Shown here: positions 51,313 through 58,609 of the stretch, piece by piece
Position numbering within the stretch: the stretch's first letter is position 1
Layout: every line of letters starts with the position of its first letter
Notes under the pieces: model-generated
The model's input: only the letters and a program-made list of their open reading frames with translations
Database searches by the model: none
What the model was told of the DNA's origin: nothing
DNA from: Roseimarinus sediminis
GTDB lineage: Bacteria > Bacteroidota > Bacteroidia > Bacteroidales > Prolixibacteraceae
DNA length: 64,000 bases
Assembly: GCF_050433125.1 (NCBI RefSeq)
Contig: NZ_JBNPXV010000017.1
Span: forward strand, 25,765-89,764
Direction of reading: 5' to 3'
Program-made: the position numbers and the translations under genes

Positions 51313-52650
51313 ATGAAGCTGAATTTGAAAACAACACCCTTTCCGTTTAAGGTCAATCAATTTCCGTTTTTCTATGGCTGGGTCATTCTGGCTGCCGGAA
51401 CCATTGGGGTAATTATGAGTTTGCCGGGTCAAACCATGGGCGTTTCGGTTTTTACCGATTACCTGATTGCAGCCCTGCGTATTGAACGCACTTCGCTAAG
51501 TCTGGCCTATCTGCTGGGAACGGTCATCAGCGGCTTTATGATTACCCGGGCAGGCAAGTATTACGATAAATACGGAGCGCGGGTAATGGCCATGCTGGCA
51601 GGTTTCATGCTGGGCCTGATGGCCATTGGTTTATCGAAGGTCGATTTCATGGTCGATGCCATCACACGCTGGCTGGGCTCGTCGTACCGCGAATACATCG
51701 CCATTGTTTTGCTGGTTTTTGGCTTTTGGGGCATTCGTTTTTTTGGTCAGGGCATACTCACCATGGTCAGCCGGAACATGGTGATGAAATGGTTCGAAAG
51801 TCATCGCGGACTGGCCAATGCCATCATGGGGGTTTTCGTTTCATTTGGCTTTTCCTACGCACCCCGTTTGCTGAACGACCTGATTGAATACGATGGTTGG
51901 CGTGCAGCCTGGGGAGTTATTGGTCTTTTTGTAGGCATCGTTTTCGTAATTTTTGCACTGGTCTTTTTCCGCGACAATGCCAGGGACTGTGGGGTAGAGC
52001 CTGACGGTAAACTGGGCCGGGTTAAGAACAAATTATTTTCGAAAAAAGCAGCGCTTGAAAAGGAATTTACCCTCAAACAGGCTCAAAGAAAATATTCTTT
52101 CTGGGTATTTAATCTGGGCATTGCCCTCAATGCCCTGTTTGTAACCGCTTTTACCTTTCATGTGGTGTCGATATTTAAACAGGCCGGGTTTGATCGTGAA
52201 AGCGCCATCGCCATATTTCTTCCCGCTTCGTTTATTGCAGTAGTCTTCAATTTTGTGGGTGGCTGGATCAGCGACTACATCCGATTGAAGTACTTATTAA
52301 TCATTAACATGGTTGGAATTGCCATTGCCGGGTTTGCACTTACACAACTCAATACAGCAAATGTAGCTTACTACCTCCTTATTGTTGGAAATGGCATTAT
52401 GAGTGGCTTGTTCAGTGTAATCAATACGGTAAGCTGGCCGCGTTTTTTTGGGGTGAAACACCTGGGGGCTATTTCGGGTTACTCGATGAGCTGGACGGTC
52501 ATTGCCAGCGCGCTGGGACCCTATCTTTTTAGTCTTTCGCTTAAATACAGTGGCTCGTATACCCTGGGAAGTATCATTGTGATTGCGCTGGCGCTTACGC
52601 TGATGGTTCTCGGACTAAAAGCAAATAATGTAGAAGCCGAAGCAGCTTAG
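51313..52650 (+). CDS. MFS transporter, substrate unknown
   Basis: 445 residues from the ATG at 51313 (MKLNLKTTPF); an in-frame ATG lies 15 bases earlier. Twelve membrane helices with a charged central loop near residues 225-260 (KLGRVKNKLFSKKAALEKEF). The first helix region FFYGWVILAAGTIGVIMSLP and the helix-2 area resemble the oxalate/formate antiporter and monocarboxylate type of MFS. Substrate cannot be read. A TTTCTTTG just upstream is a one-mismatch -7 element. The stop codon lies within a stem-loop. Confidence 0.82.
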   Translation: MKLNLKTTPFPFKVNQFPFFYGWVILAAGTIGVIMSLPGQTMGVSVFTDYLIAALRIERTSLSLAYLLGTVISGFMITRAGKYYDKYGARVMAMLAGFMLGLMAIGLSKVDFMVDAITRWLGSSYREYIAIVLLVFGFWGIRFFGQGILTMVSRNMVMKWFESHRGLANAIMGVFVSFGFSYAPRLLNDLIEYDGWRAAWGVIGLFVGIVFVIFALVFFRDNARDCGVEPDGKLGRVKNKLFSKKAALEKEFTLKQAQRKYSFWVFNLGIALNALFVTAFTFHVVSIFKQAGFDRESAIAIFLPASFIAVVFNFVGGWISDYIRLKYLLIINMVGIAIAGFALTQLNTANVAYYLLIVGNGIMSGLFSVINTVSWPRFFGVKHLGAISGYSMSWTVIASALGPYLFSLSLKYSGSYTLGSIIVIALALTLMVLGLKANNVEAEAA

Positions 52651-52660
52651 TACTGCTTCG
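52638..52660. terminator. Stem-loop over the MFS stop codon
   Basis: CGAAGCAG (52638-52645) and CTGCTTCG (52653-52660) form a perfect 8-bp stem with a 7-base loop that contains the TAG stop. It lies between convergent genes; without a T-run, termination is only likely. Confidence 0.55.
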
Positions 52661-52675
52661 ACTCGAACCATCGTT

Positions 52676-53776
52676 TTATACGTTAAAGCGGAAATGCATG
52701 ATGTCGCCATCCTGAACTACATAGTCTTTGCCTTCAACACCCATTTTACCGGCTTCCTTGCAGGCGGCTTCCGATCCGTATTTGAGAAAGTCGTCGTACT
52801 TAATTACCTCGGCACGGATAAAGCCTTTTTCAAAGTCGGAGTGGATGACCCCGGCAGCCTGAGGAGCGGTATAACCTTCGTGGAAAGTCCAGGCACGTAC
52901 TTCTTTCTCACCGGCGGTAAAGTAAGTTTTTAGATTCAGAATCTTATAAGCAGACTTGATCAGTTTGGCAACGCCCGATTCCTTTAATCCCAGATCTTCC
53001 AAAAACATCTGACGTTCTTCGAAACTTTCGAGCTCGGCAATGTCGGCTTCGGTGGCGGCGGCAATTACCAGCACCTCGGCATTTTCTTCGGCAGCAGCAG
53101 CTTTTACCTGATCGACAAAGTCATTGCCGCTAACAACAGCAGCTTCGTCAACGTTACACACGTAAAGAACCGGTTTGTCGGTTAAGAGGAACAGATCGGA
53201 TACCAGGGCACGGTTGGGAGCATCGAGCTCGAGGGTGCGGGCTGCTTTACCGCTTTCGAGCACGGCTTTGTATTTCTCCAAAAGCTCCAATACTTTCAGC
53301 GCTTTTTTGTCACCACCGGTACGGGCCTGCTTGGCAATTTTGGTGATGCGGGCTTCCACTGTTTCAAGGTCTTTAATCTGAAGTTCAAAGTCGATGGTTT
53401 CCTTGTCACGCAGCGGATTGATGCTTCCATCGACGTGGGTAATGTTTTCGTTTTCAAAACAACGCAACACATGAATAATCGCATCGGTTTCGCGAATGTT
53501 TCCGAGGAATTTGTTGCCCAGGCCTTCGCCCTTGCTGGCTCCCTTAACCAGTCCGGCGATGTCGACAATCTCAACAGTGGTAGGAACAACACGCTGTGGT
53601 TTAACCAGCTTTTCCAGCTCGTTCAGGCGTTCGTCGGGCACAGTAATTACGCCTATGTTGGGTTCAATCGTGCAAAACGGAAAGTTTGCCGATTGTGCTT
53701 TCGCATTCGATAAACAGTTGAACAGGGTTGATTTACCCACATTGGGCAAGCCCACAATACCACACTTTAAAGCCAT
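52676..53776 (-). CDS. ychF: Redox-regulated GTPase/ATPase YchF
   Basis: 366 residues. The G domain begins GIVGLPNVGKSTLFNCL with a DIAGLVKGASKGEGLGNKFL switch region and CNVDE at the G4 position. The replacement of the usual NKxD by NVDE is what makes YchF bind ATP in the family. A coiled helical insert follows, and a C-terminal TGS-like domain ends YVVQDGDIMHFRFNV. The protein associates with ribosomes and stress responses. Single gene, convergent with the MFS gene. High confidence. Confidence 0.96.
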   Translation of the reverse strand: MALKCGIVGLPNVGKSTLFNCLSNAKAQSANFPFCTIEPNIGVITVPDERLNELEKLVKPQRVVPTTVEIVDIAGLVKGASKGEGLGNKFLGNIRETDAIIHVLRCFENENITHVDGSINPLRDKETIDFELQIKDLETVEARITKIAKQARTGGDKKALKVLELLEKYKAVLESGKAARTLELDAPNRALVSDLFLLTDKPVLYVCNVDEAAVVSGNDFVDQVKAAAAEENAEVLVIAAATEADIAELESFEERQMFLEDLGLKESGVAKLIKSAYKILNLKTYFTAGEKEVRAWTFHEGYTAPQAAGVIHSDFEKGFIRAEVIKYDDFLKYGSEAACKEAGKMGVEGKDYVVQDGDIMHFRFNV

Positions 53777-53804
53777 ATCTTTTCTTATTCTGAATTTGAG
53801 CTTG

Positions 53805-53812
53805 CAAAAATA
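53805..53812 (-). promoter_or_regulatory. -7 element for ychF
   Basis: On the minus strand this reads TATTTTTG, fitting TAnnTTTG, 28 bases before the ychF start. A TTTG further upstream (minus strand 53836-53839) is slightly too distant for a perfect -33. Confidence 0.55.
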
Positions 53813-53909
53813 GTTTTTTTAAGTCAAAATACTTTCAAATACCATTTTTTGCTACTTTTAAGTGCTAATGGCAAAAGTAGCTTAAACAAAGATAACATTC
53901 CGGCTCGAA

Positions 53910-54821
53910 GTGATACTTTCAATTTGTATACCCACGTATAATTACAATATTGTTTCATTGGTCAACACACTGCATGAGCAGTTACTTGCATCTTCAATCA
54001 GTTTTGAAATACTGGTTGTTGATGATTGCTCTGATGACAGAAGTTGTGTTGAAGTCAATCAAAGTATCAGGCAGTTAAGCAATACCCGTTTTATTCAACT
54101 TGATAAAAACTGCGGCCGGTCGTTTGTTCGAAATTACCTGATTCAGCAGGCTAACGGAGAATTTCTGCTTTTTCTCGATGGAGACGTATTTCCGTGTACC
54201 AACGATTTTATTCAGCATTATTTATCGAAGCGGCATGCAGGAGATGTTATTGTTGGAGGCCTGCGTTATCGTGAGCAGTTGAAGGATGAACGCAATGCAC
54301 TCAGGTGGCGCTACGGAGTAGAGCGTGAAGCGCTATTAGCGAAGGAGAGAAAAAGGAAGCCTTACAGTTCATTTATGTCGGGTAATTTTTTGATCAATGC
54401 AAAAGTATTTTCCCGGCTTCGGTTTGATGAATCGCTAAAGAAATATGGTCATGAGGATACGCTTTTAGGGCTTGCCCTAAAGAAGGACCAATACACTATC
54501 AAACACATTGATAATCCTGTTTTTCACGATGGCCTTGAAAGCAATGAAGTATTTCTGGAAAAGACGCGGATAGCTGTTGAAAATTTATATCAGCTGATTA
54601 CTAATCACCCGGCTGCGACTGATTTATTCAAAGAGGTAAAATTGTTGAAACTTTATAAGATTTTACAAAGCATCCTACTAAATAAACCTGTGGCCCGTTG
54701 GTTTCACAGAAATGAGAAGCAACTGGCCACAGGCTTATGTTCAGGAAAACTGAGTTTGCGTTATCTCGACTGGTACAAATTGGGGTATTTGTGCCAAATC
54801 AGTTTGCAAAAACATGCTTAA
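53910..54821 (+). CDS. Glycosyltransferase family 2 protein
   Basis: 303 residues with a GTG start directly followed by ILSICIPTYNYN, the typical GT2 first strand. Conserved acidic motifs are VVDDCSDD and the DxD-type FLDGDVFP. A later KKYGHEDTLLGL holds the ED base pair of the family. It is a soluble GT-A enzyme that moves a sugar from a nucleotide donor; acceptor unknown. It stands alone, and its last four bases overlap the stop of the convergent DHOD-like gene. Family call is firm. Confidence 0.9.
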   Translation: MILSICIPTYNYNIVSLVNTLHEQLLASSISFEILVVDDCSDDRSCVEVNQSIRQLSNTRFIQLDKNCGRSFVRNYLIQQANGEFLLFLDGDVFPCTNDFIQHYLSKRHAGDVIVGGLRYREQLKDERNALRWRYGVEREALLAKERKRKPYSSFMSGNFLINAKVFSRLRFDESLKKYGHEDTLLGLALKKDQYTIKHIDNPVFHDGLESNEVFLEKTRIAVENLYQLITNHPAATDLFKEVKLLKLYKILQSILLNKPVARWFHRNEKQLATGLCSGKLSLRYLDWYKLGYLCQISLQKHA

Positions 54822-55810
54822 TTTTCAAATTCTCCAAAGTATTTCATAAACTGTACCCGCTCGTACTGCTCGGGATGATCTGTTTTTTGGGCGCTGGCCA
54901 TTCCTTTTAAGGCATCAATTGATTCGATCTGATGTTCATCCATCCAGTTGGAAAGTCCCTGAACAATGTCCTTCACCAGCTCGTATCCGTTTTTATAAAT
55001 GCCCGAAACTACTTGCACGGCACTGGCTCCGGCCATGATCATCTTGATGGTGGTTGTCTGGTCGTGTACTCCGGTGCTGGCAGCCAGTTCGCATTGTACG
55101 TGTCCCGAAAGCAGACCAATCCAGCGCAAGGACTGAAGGTATTCAAAGGGATGACTCAGAATTTTTGCCGGTACCAGTTCGCGGTTTTCAATGTCGATAT
55201 CGATGTTGTAGAAACGGTTGAACAGGGTGATGCCTGCAATTCCGGTTTCCGACAGGGCTTTCACCATGCGCGCCAGATCGGAAAAATAAGGCGACAACTT
55301 AATGCTTACCGGTATCTTCACCGTTTCGAGTACCTTTTTGATGGTTTTGAAATAATAATCCTCTACCTGCTGAGCCGTGCGGTTCAGGTCGGAGGGAAGT
55401 ACAAAAAGGTTGAGCTCAAGGGCATCGGCGCCGGCTTCGGCCAGCTTGCCTGCAAAAAATGCCCAGTCGCTGCCCGAAGTACAGTTAATGCTTGCTACCA
55501 GCGGAACTTCCACGCCTTCGGCTTTAGCACCCTTAATCAGTTCGAGGTACTGCCTTATTTTGTCATTTTTGATTTCGTAGTCGAAATAATCGAGGTGTTC
55601 AAGGTTGTGGTGTCCAACGGCCTGTTTTTCGAATTCACTCTGGTATTCATTGTAAATCTCTTCTTCGAAAACCGATTTGAGTACAATGGCACCGGCTCCG
55701 TTTTCGGCCAGTAGTTTTATTTTGTCGATTGAATTAGAGAGTCCCGAGCTACCGATAATTACCGGTGTTTTTAAGTCTAATCCAAAAAATCGGGTGCTTA
55801 AATTTGCCAT
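54818..55810 (-). CDS. Dihydroorotate dehydrogenase-like flavoprotein
   Basis: 330 residues with the FMN-binding barrel of dihydroorotate dehydrogenases: LKTPVIIGSSGLS at the start, VASINCTSGSDWAFFA, LELNLFVLPS, PVSIKLSPYFSD and the C-terminal IMAGASAVQVVSGIY phosphate-binding loop. The Cys or Ser catalytic base position of pyrD is not obvious, and the family in Bacteroidota is a side branch, so pyrimidine synthesis is not certain. It lies 148 bases downstream of the NfnB-like gene on the same strand. The NfnA-like neighbour belongs to the PyrK-type electron-transfer family, which may be meaningful. Confidence 0.85.
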   Translation of the reverse strand: MANLSTRFFGLDLKTPVIIGSSGLSNSIDKIKLLAENGAGAIVLKSVFEEEIYNEYQSEFEKQAVGHHNLEHLDYFDYEIKNDKIRQYLELIKGAKAEGVEVPLVASINCTSGSDWAFFAGKLAEAGADALELNLFVLPSDLNRTAQQVEDYYFKTIKKVLETVKIPVSIKLSPYFSDLARMVKALSETGIAGITLFNRFYNIDIDIENRELVPAKILSHPFEYLQSLRWIGLLSGHVQCELAASTGVHDQTTTIKMIMAGASAVQVVSGIYKNGYELVKDIVQGLSNWMDEHQIESIDALKGMASAQKTDHPEQYERVQFMKYFGEFEN

Positions 55811-55958
55811 TATAATGTGTTTCTGGGTTAATGGTTAATGATTTTTTTGAATCTTATTGATGGATTCTAATATTCCCAACAAGCATCCGTAATCCCTATG
55901 AGAAATTTCAGACATAGATGGTTTCTGCTAAAATTTGTTTTTTGCCTTTTCCACAAAT

Positions 55959-57446
55959 TTAGTCATTCTTTTGCTCACCTGAAAGGTACTCATGCATGGC
56001 ACCGGCTGCATTGCGTCCGTCGCCCATGGCGAGAATTACGGTTGCTCCGCCGCGCACAATGTCGCCACCGGCAAAGATTACAGGGATGGATGACTGCATT
56101 TTGTCGTTCACCTCGATGGTTCCCCAGCGGCTTACCTGCAAATCGGGGAGACTGGCGGGAATAAGCGGGTTGGGCGAAACACCAACAGCTACAATCACCA
56201 GGTCAACATCGATGTCTTCTTCCGATCCTTCGACAGGCACCGGCCGGCGCCGACCCGATGCATCGGGTTCGCCCAGTTCCATGTGCTGGATACGCATTTT
56301 GTTCACCCTTCCGCTTTCGTCGGCAAAGTATTCAAGCGGATTGGCCAGGTTCAGAAATTCGATCCCCTCTTCGAGCGCATGTTTTACTTCCTCGACGCGG
56401 GCAGGCATTTCAACCCGTGAGCGGCGGTAAACAATCATGGCCCTTTCGGCACCCAGACGCTTGGCTGTGCGCACCGAGTCCATGGCGGTATTTCCACCAC
56501 CAATTACGGCTACATTTTTCCCTCTCATCACCAGGGTGTCGTGATCGTCCTGTGCTGCTCCCATCAGGTTTACCCGGGTAAGGTATTCGTTGCTCGACAT
56601 AATGCCGTTGTAGTTCTCGCCCGGGATGTTCATGAAACGGGGCAAACCGGCTCCACTGCCCACAAAATAGCCCTTGAAGCCTTCGGCGTTGAGTTGTTCA
56701 AAGCTGGCCGTACGACCAACAATGAAGTTGGTGACAAATTGAACGCCCATTTTTTTCAGGGTTTCCAGCTCCACATCGACCATGTGGTTGGGGAGCCTGA
56801 ATTCGGGAATTCCGTATTTCAACACACCGCCAATTTCATGCAGGGCTTCGAATACCGTAACATCGTAACCCAGTTTGGCCATGTCGCCGGCAAACGAAAG
56901 TGACGAAGGTCCTGAACCTACGGCAGCTACTTTAATTCCGTTCGAAGGGGCACACTGAGGTACGGCCATGGCACCCGATTCGCGTTCCCAGTCGGCAGCA
57001 AAGCGTTCGAGATAACCAATGGCCACCGGCTCTTTTTTCAGCTTCAGGGTATAAAAACACTGGGCTTCGCATTGTTTCTCCTGCGGACAAACACGGCCGC
57101 AAACGGCTGGCAGGGCGCTGGTAAGTTTCAGGGTTTGGGCAGCCAGCCCGTATTCTTTTCTTTCTATGTTTTTTATGAATTCAGGAATATTGATCTGAAC
57201 CGGGCAGCCTTCGATGCAGGTAGGGTTCACGCAATCCATACAGCGCGAGGCTTCGTTAATAGCCTGTTCTTCGCTGAGGCCCAGGTTGACTTCCATGTTT
57301 TGATACTTCACCCTTTCGTTGGGATCGACTTCGGGCATGTGTACCCTTTCTTTGTCGGTACGTTCCTTGCCTTTCAGTTTTTTGCGGAGTTCAATCCGCC
57401 ATTCCTCTCCTCTTCGCTCTTTAAGGTATTCGTTGATGGTGGTCAT
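55959..57446 (-). CDS. NfnB/GltD-like NADPH-dependent oxidoreductase
   Basis: 495 residues. The N-terminal part has two cysteine sets for iron-sulfur clusters (CMDCVNPTCIEGCP and CGRVCPQEKQCEAQC). It is followed by an FAD site VAAVGSGPSSLSFAGDMA and an NADPH site VAVIGGGNTAMDSV. The C-terminal FAGGDIVRGGATVILAMGDG closes the FAD site. It is annotated elsewhere as a glutamate synthase small subunit, but no large subunit is here. Its upstream partner is the NfnA-like gene, 11 bases away. The pair resembles NfnAB, the flavin-bifurcating NADH-dependent ferredoxin:NADP oxidoreductase. The bifurcation is a family-based inference. Confidence 0.88.
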   Translation of the reverse strand: MTTINEYLKERRGEEWRIELRKKLKGKERTDKERVHMPEVDPNERVKYQNMEVNLGLSEEQAINEASRCMDCVNPTCIEGCPVQINIPEFIKNIERKEYGLAAQTLKLTSALPAVCGRVCPQEKQCEAQCFYTLKLKKEPVAIGYLERFAADWERESGAMAVPQCAPSNGIKVAAVGSGPSSLSFAGDMAKLGYDVTVFEALHEIGGVLKYGIPEFRLPNHMVDVELETLKKMGVQFVTNFIVGRTASFEQLNAEGFKGYFVGSGAGLPRFMNIPGENYNGIMSSNEYLTRVNLMGAAQDDHDTLVMRGKNVAVIGGGNTAMDSVRTAKRLGAERAMIVYRRSRVEMPARVEEVKHALEEGIEFLNLANPLEYFADESGRVNKMRIQHMELGEPDASGRRRPVPVEGSEEDIDVDLVIVAVGVSPNPLIPASLPDLQVSRWGTIEVNDKMQSSIPVIFAGGDIVRGGATVILAMGDGRNAAGAMHEYLSGEQKND

Positions 57447-57457
57447 TGCAGTCTGGT

Positions 57458-58282
57458 TTAAAGTTGATTCATGAATTGCTCAAAGGCCTGTTTTTCTTCC
57501 TGGCGATAGCCTCCCAGGCGCATGATCATTTCATCGAAGTCGATCTGGTGGGCATCGAATTCGGGGCCGTCGACACAGGTGAATTTGGTCTTTCCGCCAA
57601 CTGTTACACGACAGGCACCACACATTCCTGTGCCATCAACCATGATTGAGTTGAGGCTGGCCTGGGTGGGAATGTTGTATTTTTGAGTGAGTAGGGCGGT
57701 GAACTTCATCATCACAGCGGGTCCTATGGCAATGCACTCATCTACTTTTTCGCGTTGAATTACTTTTTCGGCTCCCTGGGTTACCAGTCCCTTTTCACCA
57801 TACGAACCGTCGTCGGTCATGATGATGAGTTCATCGCTCCATTTGCGCATTTCTTCTTCAAGAATGATGAGTTCTTTACTACGGGCGGCTAAAATCGTAA
57901 TGACGCGGTTGCCTGCTTTTTTGAAAGCTTCAACAATGGGAAGCAAAGGGGCAACCCCCACGCCACCGCCACAGGCCAAAACAGTACCCACCTGATGAAC
58001 GTCGGTCGCCTTTCCAAGCGGGCCAACCAAATCGTGGAGCGAATCGCCCACTTTTAATGCGGCCAGTTTTTCGGTGCTAACGCCTACTTTCTGGGCTATA
58101 AGGGTAATGGTGCCTTTGCTTTCGTCGGCATCGGCGATGGTTAAGGGAACCCTCTCCCCATTTTCTGAAACTCTCAGAATTACAAAATTTCCGGGTTTTC
58201 GTGCCCGGGCAATAAGTGGTGCTTCTACTACCAGCTTTACTACATGCTCTGAGAAAAACTCCTTTTCTACAATCCGGTTCAT
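57458..58282 (-). CDS. NfnA/PyrK-like FAD and iron-sulfur electron-transfer subunit
   Basis: 274 residues of the ferredoxin-reductase fold. The FAD site has ARKPGNFVILRVSENGERVPLT and the NAD site begins VLACGGGVGVAPLLPIVEAF. The C-terminal cysteines (MCGACRVTVGGKTKFTCVDG) bind a [2Fe-2S] cluster. This is the sulfide/dihydroorotate dehydrogenase-like family that includes NfnA and PyrK. It is the first gene of the pair with the NfnB-like gene and has a -7 element just upstream. Electron partner is likely ferredoxin and NADH, by family. Confidence 0.88.
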   Translation of the reverse strand: MNRIVEKEFFSEHVVKLVVEAPLIARARKPGNFVILRVSENGERVPLTIADADESKGTITLIAQKVGVSTEKLAALKVGDSLHDLVGPLGKATDVHQVGTVLACGGGVGVAPLLPIVEAFKKAGNRVITILAARSKELIILEEEMRKWSDELIIMTDDGSYGEKGLVTQGAEKVIQREKVDECIAIGPAVMMKFTALLTQKYNIPTQASLNSIMVDGTGMCGACRVTVGGKTKFTCVDGPEFDAHQIDFDEMIMRLGGYRQEEKQAFEQFMNQL

Positions 58283-58316
58283 CAGGTTATGATTTTCAAT
58301 TTTTGGTTTTCTTCCA

Positions 58317-58324
58317 CAAAAATA
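58317..58324 (-). promoter_or_regulatory. -7 element for the NfnAB-like pair
   Basis: On the minus strand this reads TATTTTTG, a fit to TAnnTTTG, 34 bases before the NfnA-like ATG. Confidence 0.55.
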
Positions 58325-58609
58325 AATTTTCTTTTGAGCCTACCTCGACTCTTCTTCTCAAGAGTTTCAATTATTTGGATTTTTTAAGCAATACACTGAA
58401 AGAAAAATCTTCGATATTTTGCTTTGGGCTAAGTTCACAAGAGAAATCTTTTCTATTTTAGAGGTTTTGAATTTTTGAAAATGTATCGCTAAAAACCAGA
58501 GCACTTACTTTATGAAAGCCGAAGAAAATACGATTCAGCGTTTGTATCCGAAATGGAATCCACTTTGTTTGTCGCGAGTGGTAATTGATTAATCTCAAGC
58601 AGTTTCGTT
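58325..58609. other. Spacer with a possible 26-codon leader ORF
   Basis: AT-rich spacer between the divergent NfnA-like and SNF2 genes. The only frame of note is ATG 58512 to TAA 58592 (starts MKAEENTIQRLY), ending 17 bases before the SNF2 start. I cannot tell a leader peptide from chance. No clear -7 element for SNF2 was found. Confidence 0.25.
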
